From positions 1-64,000 of IMG/VR virus record IMGVR_UViG_3300034061_005227: a stretch of 64,000 nucleotides of DNA. One strand, given 5' to 3'. This DNA comes from a virus. The notes under the pieces are model-generated. The model was given only the letters and a program-made list of their open reading frames with translations, was not told the origin of the DNA and made no database searches. Shown piece by piece: positions 1 through 8,783 of this stretch (its first letter is position 1; the number at the start of each line of letters is the position of its first letter). The position numbers and the translations under genes were made by a program.

Positions 1-2
1 AT

Positions 3-998
3 TGTAGTCAAGAAAGTCCAAAGTACAATATGGATGCTTGTAAAGCAGTTAAGGGGGCTATTAATGAAAGATTATATGGTAAACAAACCAAATTGGATAA
101 AAATAAAAATGGTAAAATTGATTCAGACGATTTCAAATTACTAAGAAAAAACGTAAACAAAAAAAGAAAAGATAAAGCTGAAGTTGAAGAAGGTAATGCT
201 TTCACAGCTAAATTAGCTAAAACAAAAAAAGGTGGGGAGTTCGAACTAAATGGTAAAAAATTTAAAGATACATCTAATTACGATATGAAAAATGAAAGTA
301 TAGAATATCACATTAAAGATAATCAAGGTGACATAATTAAATTAACTGAAAATGAAATAGTTGATTTAATTGAAAGTTTAGTAAATGAACAAAAAACACC
401 TGGTTTTAAAACAATTGGTAAACCAAGAGGACTTACAACTTACGAAAAAGCTCATAAAGGTTCTGGTGATGAAAATAAGGAGTATTTGAAATCAGTTACC
501 AAAAAAATGAAAGATTATTTAAAAGATGGGTCAAAGGGTACATATGAAATGAATCCTAAAATGTTCCCACAAGGAAATGGTGAGTTAGCAAAAATGGATA
601 AAAAAGCATTTAAGATGACCGATGAGTTGGAAGATTTCAACTATGAAATTGCAGGACAAAATTTCCCAGTTCCTGATGCAATTGACTATAATGAAGAATG
701 GATGGAGAAATTATTTAAAGGTGATTCTATGACAGGTAATGCACCTGGTGGAAATGCTTTGGAATCTAAAACCAACGATAGGTTCAATAAAATGAGAAAG
801 AAAAACACTCTTAAAAAATTGAAAGACCAATCATATAAGAGAGTTCCACAACCTGTATTTAATGAAAAATCAGGAACAGACCAAGGAAAAGGGTTAAATA
901 TAAAATTAGAATCCTTAGAACCAAAAAAAGCTAACCAACTTAATGAAGAATTTGATAGAATCAAACAATTATTAGGTTATGATAGAAAAACTCAGTAA
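3..998 (+). CDS. EF-hand phage protein with internal tag-like motifs (5' partial)
   Basis: The frame is open from the window edge, so the true start lies upstream. At nt 96-140 there is an EF-hand/dockerin-like calcium loop (DKNKNGKIDSDD). A segment at nt 342-392 (LTENEIVDLIESLVNEQ) matches the N-terminal tag of six other proteins here. The C-terminus at nt 936-977 (QLNEEFDRIKQLLG) matches a second tag class. The rest is lysine-rich and I do not recognise it. Carrying both tag classes internally suggests a link with the tagged-protein system, possibly as a head or scaffold component; that is inference. Confidence 0.8.
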   Translation, partial: CSQESPKYNMDACKAVKGAINERLYGKQTKLDKNKNGKIDSDDFKLLRKNVNKKRKDKAEVEEGNAFTAKLAKTKKGGEFELNGKKFKDTSNYDMKNESIEYHIKDNQGDIIKLTENEIVDLIESLVNEQKTPGFKTIGKPRGLTTYEKAHKGSGDENKEYLKSVTKKMKDYLKDGSKGTYEMNPKMFPQGNGELAKMDKKAFKMTDELEDFNYEIAGQNFPVPDAIDYNEEWMEKLFKGDSMTGNAPGGNALESKTNDRFNKMRKKNTLKKLKDQSYKRVPQPVFNEKSGTDQGKGLNIKLESLEPKKANQLNEEFDRIKQLLGYDRKTQ

Positions 999-1022
999 TT
1001 ACATTTTATTATCAGTTATTAT

Positions 1023-1058
1023 ATTCTCCATAAGATAAGTTTCTTATGGAGAATTTTT
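1023..1058 (+). terminator. 13-bp perfect hairpin with T-tract
   Basis: The arms 1023-1035 (ATTCTCCATAAGA) and 1042-1054 are perfect complements with a 6-nt loop, followed by a T run. It fits a terminator for the EF-hand gene. The 3' arm contains the ATG at 1046 of the next gene. Confidence 0.7.
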
Positions 1059-1513
1059 ATAACTATGTGACGAAAGTAGTACCATCAGACGAAGTTGATA
1101 TTTGGTTAAAAATCAACAATATAATACCTGAAAAAATGGAGTTATTTTCTGATTTCAGTCAGTCACTATATGACTTGATGAGAATGACGTATTTAGGTGA
1201 AACAACAAATTCTTATGAAACTAAAATAACCTTGAGTGAAGATGATAACCATAAGCATTTTGAGTGGTGTTGGAATAAAACAATCGAGAATTTCAAAAAA
1301 GAAGGTTTATTGTTTAACTCAAAAGGCGAACACTACGATTATTTTGATACTTTCTTCAAAGACATTTTCTACTACCAAAAAGAGGAAAAGATTAAGAACT
1401 CGGTTAAAGATTTTTTCAGTGATTTATTTGATATAAAAAAACCATTCACAAAATCAGATTTGGATATGATTGGAATTCTTTATAAACTTTTAGATAAAAG
1501 TTTAAATGTTTAA
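1046..1513 (+). CDS. hypothetical protein
   Basis: A 155-residue acidic/aromatic protein with no family I recognise. The ATG at 1046 lies inside the 3' arm of the preceding hairpin, so translation may be occluded or may begin at the in-frame GTG at 1067 instead. It has no membrane segment or signal peptide. It lies between the EF-hand gene and the small H1-like gene, all on plus. Confidence 0.6.
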   Translation: MENFYNYVTKVVPSDEVDIWLKINNIIPEKMELFSDFSQSLYDLMRMTYLGETTNSYETKITLSEDDNHKHFEWCWNKTIENFKKEGLLFNSKGEHYDYFDTFFKDIFYYQKEEKIKNSVKDFFSDLFDIKKPFTKSDLDMIGILYKLLDKSLNV

Positions 1514-1576
1514 AACTAGTTTTTTATTTACATCATCACAAAAAATCGTAATTATTAATTAATAAAATAAATCAAA

Positions 1577-1759
1577 ATGGAGACAATCGAAAAAATCAAA
1601 ACATTGACAGAAGAACTTTCAGTTGATACTGGTAAATTTTTTAAAGGTAATAACAGTGCTGGTACAAGAGCAAGAAAATTGGCACAAGACCTTAAAAATT
1701 TACTACAACAATTAAGAACTGAAATTTTAGAAGAGAGAAAAAAAGAAGAGAATGTTTAA
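1577..1759 (+). CDS. histone H1-like DNA-binding protein (Hc1 type)
   Basis: A 60-residue protein. Its central segment GNNSAGTRARKLAQDLKNLL matches the AGTRARKxxxxLxxLxKxxR signature of the short bacterial H1-like proteins common in Bacteroidota (Hc1 family). Members are small helical nucleoid proteins that bind DNA without sequence specificity. In a phage it could compact or shield viral DNA. Its last 8 nt overlap the following membrane-protein gene, implying co-translation. The assignment rests on the motif only. Confidence 0.7.
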   Translation: METIEKIKTLTEELSVDTGKFFKGNNSAGTRARKLAQDLKNLLQQLRTEILEERKKEENV

Positions 1760-1940
1760 TATAGATACTTTATTTCTTTTTTTTAATGTATTTTCTATTC
1801 TACTCGTTCTTAGAGTAATCTATAGATTTATAAGTGCCCTATTATCCAATCCTCCAACTAGGTTGATTATGAATAATAGGGAACTTATATTCTTTGGAAT
1901 CTCATTAGCTTACACAATAACCTATTTCATAAAATTATGA
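1752..1940 (+). CDS. small two-TM membrane protein
   Basis: A 62-residue hydrophobic protein with predicted membrane segments at about residues 6-28 and 45-60, joined by a short polar loop containing NPPTR. It overlaps the H1-like gene by 8 nt and the next gene by an ATGA. No family recognised. Confidence 0.65.
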   Translation: MFNIDTLFLFFNVFSILLVLRVIYRFISALLSNPPTRLIMNNRELIFFGISLAYTITYFIKL

Positions 1941-2365
1941 GTTTATACCAAGAATTTTCAGCCTTATTACCATACCTTCAATCAGTAAGAAAATTAAAGA
2001 ATTATTTATCATTTGATGTTAGTTTTCCCACAACATGGAAACTACCCAAAAAGTTTGTTGAAGAGGATAAAATAATGGAACAACAATCACCTATTGCTAA
2101 TGAAAGATTGTTTTCCTATGTCACTGAGATTGATGAGGATAGTGTTCAGAAAGTACACTTGAACATAAAAAATATTATAAAATACAATCTTGAACGTGAG
2201 GAAAAAGACAGGTTATTTGAAACAAAAGTGGAGGAACTAAAAAAATTATTTGAAAAACAGAACTTAGATAAATTAAAGGGATTATATTTTGACATTAGTG
2301 AACCAACAACAAAAAAAATAGAGTTAGAAGACGATGAAGAACAAATCACTACAACAACAACTTGA
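1937..2365 (+). CDS. conserved-looking phage hypothetical protein
   Basis: A 142-residue protein beginning MSLYQEFSALLPYLQSVRKL, with a charged helical C-terminal half ending in an acidic and poly-threonine tail. It is joined by ATGA overlap to the upstream membrane protein and overlaps the next gene by 32 nt, so it belongs to a compact operon from 1577 to 2740. The N-terminal block resembles proteins I have seen in marine T4-like phages, but I cannot name a function. Confidence 0.6.
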   Translation: MSLYQEFSALLPYLQSVRKLKNYLSFDVSFPTTWKLPKKFVEEDKIMEQQSPIANERLFSYVTEIDEDSVQKVHLNIKNIIKYNLEREEKDRLFETKVEELKKLFEKQNLDKLKGLYFDISEPTTKKIELEDDEEQITTTTT

Positions 2366-2525
2366 TTGGTTAGAAAGAGAAAAACAAAAAGATGAATTGA
2401 TGTTAAATATTGAAAAGAATCAATTAATCAGTCAAATTAAAAAAATAAAAAAAGAGGAAGTTCTACCTCCAAAACCAAAAAAACTAACATTATGGCAGAG
2501 AATAAAGAAGGTGTTAATGCCTTAA
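2334..2525 (+). CDS. small lysine-rich coiled-coil protein
   Basis: A 63-residue, highly charged, probably fully helical protein (LQQQLDWLEREKQKDELM), with a basic C-terminus after a PPKPKK linker. It overlaps both neighbours (32 nt and 34 nt) in other frames. The overlaps suggest translational coupling. No function assigned. Confidence 0.5.
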   Translation: MKNKSLQQQLDWLEREKQKDELMLNIEKNQLISQIKKIKKEEVLPPKPKKLTLWQRIKKVLMP

Positions 2526-2740
2526 TTGAAAAATTGGCTTTGATATCTGAAGGACTTTCAGAGATATTCCCACAAAGTAAATCAGTAGTTGTATTTTCAA
2601 TGAATCAAACTGATTTTGATTTCGTTAAGAATCAAGTTTATGATATGTCAAGTTCCGAACAATTCAAAATTGATATATCAGGGATTGAATTTATTTTTTT
2701 GAAAGATGTGTTGTTGAATAACGCTGAAGATAGTCAATAG
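2492..2740 (+). CDS. hypothetical protein
   Basis: An 82-residue protein, last of the overlapping plus-strand cluster. It has an alternating helix/strand look (VNALIEKLALISEGLSEIF, then two beta-like segments). Its final 50 nt overlap the 3' end of the convergent minus-strand gene. No family recognised. Confidence 0.5.
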   Translation: MAENKEGVNALIEKLALISEGLSEIFPQSKSVVVFSMNQTDFDFVKNQVYDMSSSEQFKIDISGIEFIFLKDVLLNNAEDSQ

Positions 2741-3329
2741 GAAATCCTTTTTCAACTAATAAATTATATAGGTATTTCTTTTGTGGTTTGGATGAATCTT
2801 TAACTATTAAACAATCCATTCTTTTTTCTTTTTGAAATTTATTAACTAAACTTTCTAAAAAAATCTCACAATCGTCTTCACACTTAAATGTGAACAAATT
2901 TATTTCATCATCTCTTTGAAATATCATTTTGTTGTTTAGTTTTGAAATTAGTTTTAAACCATCCCCCCTCAAATATTTTTTCTCAAAATCACTAAAATAA
3001 ATTCTTTTCTTATTGGAGTAGTCAACAAACCCCTCTTCAACCCTATAGTTAGAAATGTTTTTTATTGATAAATTTTCATCATCAGTTTCTACTTTAATAG
3101 TTCTCCCCAAATTATCCTTAATATATAAATTAATGTTATTCTTTGAGTTTTCCATCAAAGCTAATTCATAATCACATTTTTCTCCATTTTCGGTTTTCTT
3201 CTCAAAAAAAACATTTTCACTTGATTCTAATAAACTCTCGTAGTATTTTTTTGCTCTTTGAAAAGTTTTGAATTTGTTGATAATTTTTCTTTTTTGTTTA
3301 TTTTTAAACAAAACAATAAAATAATTCAT
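2691..3329 (-). CDS. hypothetical phage protein
   Basis: A 212-residue basic protein whose start (MNYFIVLFKNKQKRKIINKF) is followed by a charged beta-rich body. Codon composition matches the neighbours and the frame is free of stops over 640 nt, supporting a real gene. It converges with the 2492 gene with 50 nt overlap and diverges from dnaJ across about 30 AT-only nucleotides. Function unknown. Confidence 0.65.
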   Translation of the reverse strand: MNYFIVLFKNKQKRKIINKFKTFQRAKKYYESLLESSENVFFEKKTENGEKCDYELALMENSKNNINLYIKDNLGRTIKVETDDENLSIKNISNYRVEEGFVDYSNKKRIYFSDFEKKYLRGDGLKLISKLNNKMIFQRDDEINLFTFKCEDDCEIFLESLVNKFQKEKRMDCLIVKDSSKPQKKYLYNLLVEKGFPIDYLQRYSTTHLSKK

Positions 3330-3359
3330 AAATAAAATTTTTAAAAAAATAGATAGTTG

Positions 3360-4262
3360 ATGGAAAATCTGTATGATATTTTAGAAGTAAATGAAAATGC
3401 GACACAAGATGATATAAAGAAAAACTACAGAAAAATGGCTATGGAACATCATCCTGATAAAGGTGGGTCGGAAGATAAGTTCAAAAAAATATCTGAAGCT
3501 TATGAAACACTTGGTGATGAAAATAAAAGAAAGGAATACGATTATAATAGAAAAAATCCACATAGGGGTAGTAGTATATTTGATGAATTTTTTGGTAATT
3601 TTCATACTCAAAGAAAAACAACAGTCCCTGACAAGATGGTTGATGTTGAAATTGGTACATTAGAAAGTTTTCTTTCTGTAGAAAAAAATATAACCTATCA
3701 AAGGAACTTTGCCTGTGAACCATGTAATGGTAATGGTGGGGACAGACAAACTTGTAATACTTGTGGTGGAGGTGGATTTATTACCAAAACGATGGGTTCT
3801 GGTTTCTTTACACAAGTTTTTAGACAAGGTTGTCATACTTGTGGTGGTCATGGATTCACTCTCAGAAATGTTTGTGGTAGTTGTCAAGGAAAAGGAATTC
3901 AACAAAGAACGGAAACTATTAAAATAAAACTACCACATGGTGTATCAGATGGTCAATACTTTAGAATGCAAGGTAAAGGTGATTTCATCAATGGCGTTTA
4001 TGGTAATTTAATGTTAAGAGCCATAATCAAACCAGAATCTAATTTTAATAAAGCCGAAAATGATTTGATTTATAATTCTTTTTTGAATCTAAATGACCTG
4101 AAAAAGGATACAATAGAAATCCCTCATCCACAAGGAAGAATATCTGTGAAGTTACCACAAGAATTTGATACCTCAAAATCGTTACGAGTAAAAGCCAAAG
4201 GGTTTCAAACAAACCAAATTGGAGATTTAATCATTAATTTACACGTTAAATTTAAAAGATAG
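3360..4262 (+). CDS. dnaJ: DnaJ-type co-chaperone
   Basis: A 300-residue type-I J-protein. The J domain (residues 1-66) carries the HPD motif (HHPDKGG) that stimulates Hsp70 ATPase. A short Gly/Phe-like stretch follows, then four CxxCxGxG-type zinc motifs at roughly residues 120-185 (CEPCNGNG, CNTCGGGG, CHTCGGHG, CGSCQGKG), then a substrate-binding beta domain. It is shorter than the roughly 375 residues usual for bacterial DnaJ, mainly in the C-terminal domains. ATG 3360 is preferred over the TTG just before it. Probably recruits host DnaK for phage assembly. Confidence 0.93.
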   Translation: MENLYDILEVNENATQDDIKKNYRKMAMEHHPDKGGSEDKFKKISEAYETLGDENKRKEYDYNRKNPHRGSSIFDEFFGNFHTQRKTTVPDKMVDVEIGTLESFLSVEKNITYQRNFACEPCNGNGGDRQTCNTCGGGGFITKTMGSGFFTQVFRQGCHTCGGHGFTLRNVCGSCQGKGIQQRTETIKIKLPHGVSDGQYFRMQGKGDFINGVYGNLMLRAIIKPESNFNKAENDLIYNSFLNLNDLKKDTIEIPHPQGRISVKLPQEFDTSKSLRVKAKGFQTNQIGDLIINLHVKFKR

Positions 4263-4395
4263 ACAATATATTTTCAACAATCTTAATTGTACCATATATA
4301 CTTGCAACTAAAATATATAGGGATAAACCAACTAAATACCATTGTCTGTTAGAGAAACCCTTTTTACATTTACTACAACCTTTTTCCTTTTCCAT
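4252..4395 (-). CDS. small CxxC membrane protein
   Basis: A 47-residue reading frame beginning MEKEKGCSKCKKG, with a CxxC pair near the N-terminus and one hydrophobic helix (about residues 19-35). It fills the gap between dnaJ and the next plus gene and overlaps the dnaJ 3' end by 11 nt. The cytosolic CxxC plus single-span layout supports a real gene, but the evidence is only length, composition and position. Confidence 0.5.
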   Translation of the reverse strand: MEKEKGCSKCKKGFSNRQWYLVGLSLYILVASIYGTIKIVENILSIF

Positions 4396-4423
4396 AGTTT
4401 TTTAATTGAAAAGTATTATATTT

Positions 4424-4453
4424 GTCCCAATAATCAATAATAGTTATTGGGAC
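4424..4453. other. 10-bp perfect inverted repeat
   Basis: The arms GTCCCAATAA (4424-4433) and TTATTGGGAC (4444-4453) are perfectly complementary with a 10-nt loop. A weak T-rich stretch follows on plus. It may terminate dnaJ transcripts, or act as an operator between the divergent 4252 (minus) and 4501 (plus) genes. Confidence 0.5.
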
Positions 4454-4476
4454 TACTATTTTTATCACATCAAAGA

Positions 4477-4484
4477 TATTTATT
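4477..4484 (+). promoter_or_regulatory. late-type element TATTTATT
   Basis: An octamer ending 16 nt before the ATG at 4501. It matches the recurrent TATTTAT(A/T/G) element found before many probable late genes in this window. Confidence 0.5.
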
Positions 4485-4500
4485 AAGAAAAACCAAAAAA

Positions 4501-5874
4501 ATGAGATTTACTTCCGTACTTAAGAAATTAATTGTTGAAAACTCAAGATTCAAAGTTCTTTATGATAAGATGGTTACCCCATCACAAAAAGCATTAGAAA
4601 AAAATCCAAAAGCTAAAGGTTTGATGACCTTTGACATATTAAAAAGAATCATATTTGCTGACCCTGACACCAAAGCACCTGAAAACTTTGATATAGATGG
4701 GGCATCGATTGATGATATGGATAAAGTTAAAGTGGGTAAGTTTACACAATGGATGTTGAAAAACTTTGCAGTACCTGCTATGACTGAAGAAATGAAAGCG
4801 TTAGACCCCCAATCTAAAGAGTTTAAAAACGCTATCAAAAGTTATAGAGAATTATATTTGGAAGATTTGTTCAAAATGACTGAACAACTTCAATTTTTCG
4901 AAAAGGTAAAACAATATCTACCTGAAAACCAAAGGGACATCAATAAATTGACACCAGCTCAATTGAAAGATATATTTGCTAACTTCAAGTTACCTGAGAA
5001 GAAACAAAAAGAGATTGAGAAAAAACAAGCTAAGAAGACTAGAGAAGGATTGAAACATGCTGGTGGTCAAATCATTTTTGAAGGAAGTGATTGGGTATTG
5101 ATTAAAGTTGAGGGTAACAACCCAACTAGTAAAGACGCAGCAATCTATTATGGTGGTTATAAGGATTATAGAGAGGGTGAATCTGACTGGTGTACATCAG
5201 CACCTGGTTTGACTTGGTTCGAAAATTATATTAAGAATGGACCTCTTTATGTTGTATTCCCACAGAATGACAATGGTCAAGTTGGTAAAAGAACAGGATT
5301 ACCTGAAGAAAGATATCAGTTCCATTTCCCTTCAAGTCAATTTATGGACAGACACGATAGACAGATTGATTTAGTAAAGTTTTTGAATGAGAAGGCACCT
5401 GAGTTGAAAGATTTCTTCAAAGGGGAGTTTGCAAAAGGTTTGACCACAAAGGGTGGAAAGAAAGTTGAAATTTCTTATCCAAATAGTTCAGCAGGAAAAT
5501 ATGTTGCATTATATGGTTTCGAAGAATTATTCGACAATTTACCAGATGATATTGAACATTTGATGATTAACAATACATCTCAAACACCAATAGGTTTGGA
5601 TGTGCCTGAATCTTTGGGTAGATTCAAAAGTTTGGATGCTTTGGTTTTACAAAACATATGTAAATCATTACCTGATAGTATTGGAAACTTACAACAATTA
5701 AGTTTTCTTTCTTTACCTGATAACAAACAATTAGTATCTTTACCTGAGTCCATTACAGGTTTGGAAAACTTATCTTTTGTTAACTTAAAAGGTTCGAATC
5801 CAAGTATCAAAATACCTGAAACATTGAAAGAGAAAATGATGGACCAAGGTGATGGTTTCTATTATGTAATGTAA
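4501..5874 (+). CDS. tagged protein with conserved phage core and leucine-rich repeats
   Basis: A 457-residue protein from ATG 4501; an in-frame ATG at 4447 lies in the hairpin and before the promoter-like element, so I reject it. The start (MRFTSVLKKLIVENSRF) is a tag-like amphipathic helix with an IVE tripeptide. The middle (about residues 190-300) has DWCTSAP, GPLYVVFP, YQFHF and QFMD blocks that I believe recur in phage proteins of unknown role. The C-terminus (about 350-450) has leucine-rich repeats (LPDSIGNLQQLSFLSL). Probable cargo protein; function unknown. Confidence 0.75.
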   Translation: MRFTSVLKKLIVENSRFKVLYDKMVTPSQKALEKNPKAKGLMTFDILKRIIFADPDTKAPENFDIDGASIDDMDKVKVGKFTQWMLKNFAVPAMTEEMKALDPQSKEFKNAIKSYRELYLEDLFKMTEQLQFFEKVKQYLPENQRDINKLTPAQLKDIFANFKLPEKKQKEIEKKQAKKTREGLKHAGGQIIFEGSDWVLIKVEGNNPTSKDAAIYYGGYKDYREGESDWCTSAPGLTWFENYIKNGPLYVVFPQNDNGQVGKRTGLPEERYQFHFPSSQFMDRHDRQIDLVKFLNEKAPELKDFFKGEFAKGLTTKGGKKVEISYPNSSAGKYVALYGFEELFDNLPDDIEHLMINNTSQTPIGLDVPESLGRFKSLDALVLQNICKSLPDSIGNLQQLSFLSLPDNKQLVSLPESITGLENLSFVNLKGSNPSIKIPETLKEKMMDQGDGFYYVM

Positions 5875-5887
5875 AAAAATTATATCT

Positions 5888-6172
5888 ATGAATATTGATG
5901 TTGAAATATACATTAAGAACTTTATAAACTTCTTTGAGAGCAACCCCAACGAATTGATTGATTTGATTGGTGACGAACTCAAAGAAGTTTTTTATAAAAA
6001 GGTAGAGGAACAATGTTATAAGAACCTTGACAATGGTGAGGACATTGTTTTGACTCAAAAACAATTGATTGAAATCGTTGTGGACATTAAGAAGGGAAAA
6101 CCTGATATGAAGGTGTTATTAACCAATGGTGTCTTTCAAAAAACAAAATATGGATTAATTTCTTTGAATTAA
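5888..6172 (+). CDS. conserved-looking phage hypothetical protein
   Basis: A 94-residue acidic helical protein (MNIDVEIYIKNFINFFESNP...LTQKQLIEIVVDI). The layout resembles a small protein I recall from T4-like marine phages, but I know no function. It starts 13 nt after the LRR gene and may share its transcript. Confidence 0.6.
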   Translation: MNIDVEIYIKNFINFFESNPNELIDLIGDELKEVFYKKVEEQCYKNLDNGEDIVLTQKQLIEIVVDIKKGKPDMKVLLTNGVFQKTKYGLISLN

Positions 6173-6173
6173 G

Positions 6174-6205
6174 TTTGGAAATTAGAAAACCTCGTTGTAT
6201 CTTTG
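6174..6205 (+). promoter_or_regulatory. Bacteroidota-type promoter
   Basis: TTTG (6174-6177), 20 nt, then TATCTTTG (6198-6205). This matches the TTTG-N19/21-TAnnTTTG consensus used by the Bacteroidota primary sigma factor and would start transcription shortly before the DUF932 gene. Confidence 0.7.
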
Positions 6206-6240
6206 ACTTATCAATTACTCACCACTAAAAACTTAAAGAT

Positions 6241-6990
6241 ATGACAATCCAAGACATCAAAACAATCGCTCCTGCAATCTTCTCTACTTCTGCTGACCCC
6301 AAAATGTCAAACAAGTATTCATTCGTTCCAACAATCGAATTGATGGAAAACTTCACCAACGAAGGATGGCAACTTGCATCTGTAAAACAAAATGGTAAAG
6401 GTGCATATGGTGTACACGAACTAAGATTCCGTAATGGTGAATTACCTGCTGTTGGTGACACATTAGTTGAGGCCATCGTTAGAAACTCTCACAACGGAAC
6501 TACAGCTCTTACAGTTGGCGCTGGTTTATTTAGATTATGTTGTAGTAACGGACTTACAGTTCCAACTTCAACCGCTGAACAATTCACTGTAAGACATATG
6601 GGTTTTGACTCTGACGAAGTAAAAAGATTGACTGAGAGCTTTGCAAAGAAACTTCCTCTAATCCAAAACTCAGTTGATAAGATGATGGATAGAATGTTGA
6701 CTGAAGGTGAAAAGATTGAGTTTGCTAAAAACGCATCAATCATCAAGTGGGGAATGGGTTCAGTCCCATCAACATTAAACCTTGAACAACTTATTACACC
6801 ACAAAGAATTGAAGATAGTAAAGATGACCTTTGGACAACCTTCAATGTAATCCAAGAGAAGTTCATCAGAGGTGGTGTGGATTACAAATCAAACTCAGGT
6901 AGAAAGACATCTTTGAAAGGTTTGAAAAATATTATGGCCTCCAACCAAATGAATACAAAACTTTGGACATTGGCAGAAACATTAGTGTAG
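6241..6990 (+). CDS. DUF932 family protein
   Basis: A 249-residue protein with the DUF932 hallmarks: an N-terminal substrate-like beta region (FVPTIELMENFTNEGW), then GLFRLCCSNGL and a long helical C-terminal half. DUF932 proteins are common on phages and plasmids; their biochemical role is not established. A strong host-type promoter precedes it and a terminator follows, so it forms a single-gene unit, probably expressed early. Confidence 0.85.
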   Translation: MTIQDIKTIAPAIFSTSADPKMSNKYSFVPTIELMENFTNEGWQLASVKQNGKGAYGVHELRFRNGELPAVGDTLVEAIVRNSHNGTTALTVGAGLFRLCCSNGLTVPTSTAEQFTVRHMGFDSDEVKRLTESFAKKLPLIQNSVDKMMDRMLTEGEKIEFAKNASIIKWGMGSVPSTLNLEQLITPQRIEDSKDDLWTTFNVIQEKFIRGGVDYKSNSGRKTSLKGLKNIMASNQMNTKLWTLAETLV

Positions 6991-7007
6991 TGATTGAAAA
7001 ATGATGG

Positions 7008-7038
7008 GGAGAGATTGATTATCTCTCCTCTTTTTTTT
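7008..7038 (+). terminator. rho-independent terminator
   Basis: An 8-bp stem GGAGAGAT/ATCTCTCC (7008-7015, 7021-7028) with a 5-nt loop and a T-rich tail, just after the DUF932 gene. Confidence 0.85.
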
Positions 7039-7049
7039 ATAATTTTACT

Positions 7050-8783
7050 ATGGAAAAGTTATACGATTTTAGTTTATCAAGTTATCATACTATGCTTTAC
7101 AAAGATTATTGTGAAGTAGATGAAGATATATTATTAGGTGAACATGACTCAGACACACCACCCATAATAGCAAGCTTCAACAAATTCTCATTAATAAGAA
7201 AAGAGTTTGATTACGACAAAACTTTATTAGGTGAAGAACCATATGTTGAGAATTATAACAACTTGTTTGCTCATTTGATGTTCAAGAGGTTATCACTCTA
7301 TGTTGAAAAAAATGAAGATAAAGTTTCAATAAAATTCTTTTTATATTACAAAGGTAGACAAGCTGGAAAAAAATATTTCAAGAAAGATACTATCTGTCAT
7401 TTTTTAACCTATAACTTCAAACAAAATTGTCTTTATAATGGTCATATCAAAAATTATCATCTTAAACGAAAAAAAAAGAGTCAATTAGGGAAAAACCTTT
7501 GGTACAATAAACCAATTCAGTCATTTATTCAAACATGGGTAAATCATACTAGAGGAATGAAATTGAATGACTTTGATAAAATTGAAAAATCAGGTAAAGA
7601 AATTAATGAAGCCATTGTATTGTTTTTACAAAATATACCAGATGTAAATCCTGAAAACCACGATTATTCTTACGACAACATTTTATACAAAAGATACTTG
7701 GATGGGATTGGTGTTAAAGTACCAAACAACTGGATGTATTTCAACAGAATCTTTCCACAGATAACAAAAAAGATATTCAAGAAATATAACTATAAGTTTG
7801 TGGATGCTTTTATGGGTTTAAATGATTTCACTGGTGATAAAATCAAGAGAGTATTACATAGTGTAGAATCAACAGATGGGGTTGAGTCATTAAAGTTTGC
7901 ACTTGATTTCTTTGGGAAAGATTTCATATTATCTCAACCTGATGTCTTCATTAAAGAAATATTGGAAAGTACATCTTTCTTTATGGATTGGCAAGTGTTT
8001 ATTAATCACCATAGAATTAGTTTGGTTGACTTCACCAAAACTGAGGTAAAATATTGTTTCGAAATTTTCAAGTTGGTTGTTAGGGGTGAAATTAATTTAC
8101 ATTCATTCACTGACCATATTGCTTACAAGATTAGATTAAAAAACTTTGAACCTGTAATGTGGAGAGCCAAGAATTATGATACTTTTGCTGAAGAACATTA
8201 TATTTGGTCTGAAAAGATTGGTTCGATGAAAAGTGCTGAGTATAGAAGATTATATGATGAAAAGTTCAAGGAATATATCGAAACACCCATCTTTGATTAT
8301 TATCCTGTATTACTGACTGAAAGTAAGGAATACAATATGGAGAGTTTCCTCCAATCAAATTGTGTTAGAACTTATACAGATAAACCAGCATCCATTATCA
8401 TATCTTTAAGAAAAGGGGGAATTCACTCCAAAACAAGGGCAACCATTGAATATAAGATTGAAAATGATTTTGATAAAATTAAATTCAATCGTGTCCAATC
8501 CTTGGGTAGATATAATGAAAAGTTGGATGAAAGTTGGACAAAAGTTTTAATTGAACTTGACACCAAAATGTTTTATACTTTGGAAAATGATATCTTTAAG
8601 TTGCCTGAGGTTGAAATAAAATATGGTGGGAAAACATTTATGTCACATTTGATATTTGTTGAGGATAGTGTCAAAGCTCAATTATATAATGGTACAACTA
8701 GTAAACTACCACCAAGAAAAATTGTTACATTCACAAATAATCCTGTAAAAAACATTTATAATCCAACATTAGAACTATTATGA
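7050..8783 (+). CDS. PcfJ-like protein
   Basis: A 577-residue protein. Around residues 430-500 it carries the signature of the PcfJ-like family: NCVRTY, a serine/isoleucine strand ending in SLRKGG, RATIEY, then QSLGRYNE. PcfJ-like proteins occur on mobile elements and phages with no settled activity. The N-terminal 400 residues are helical and unrecognised. The gene starts 11 nt after the DUF932 terminator and overlaps the next gene by ATGA. Confidence 0.75.
   Translation: MEKLYDFSLSSYHTMLYKDYCEVDEDILLGEHDSDTPPIIASFNKFSLIRKEFDYDKTLLGEEPYVENYNNLFAHLMFKRLSLYVEKNEDKVSIKFFLYYKGRQAGKKYFKKDTICHFLTYNFKQNCLYNGHIKNYHLKRKKKSQLGKNLWYNKPIQSFIQTWVNHTRGMKLNDFDKIEKSGKEINEAIVLFLQNIPDVNPENHDYSYDNILYKRYLDGIGVKVPNNWMYFNRIFPQITKKIFKKYNYKFVDAFMGLNDFTGDKIKRVLHSVESTDGVESLKFALDFFGKDFILSQPDVFIKEILESTSFFMDWQVFINHHRISLVDFTKTEVKYCFEIFKLVVRGEINLHSFTDHIAYKIRLKNFEPVMWRAKNYDTFAEEHYIWSEKIGSMKSAEYRRLYDEKFKEYIETPIFDYYPVLLTESKEYNMESFLQSNCVRTYTDKPASIIISLRKGGIHSKTRATIEYKIENDFDKIKFNRVQSLGRYNEKLDESWTKVLIELDTKMFYTLENDIFKLPEVEIKYGGKTFMSHLIFVEDSVKAQLYNGTTSKLPPRKIVTFTNNPVKNIYNPTLELL

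Noticed and set aside
5785-5815. GGTTCGAATCC, a tRNA T-arm-like word
   Set aside because: It lies in frame inside the LRR coding region (Lys-Gly-Ser-Asn-Pro) and no acceptor, D or anticodon stem can be drawn around it.
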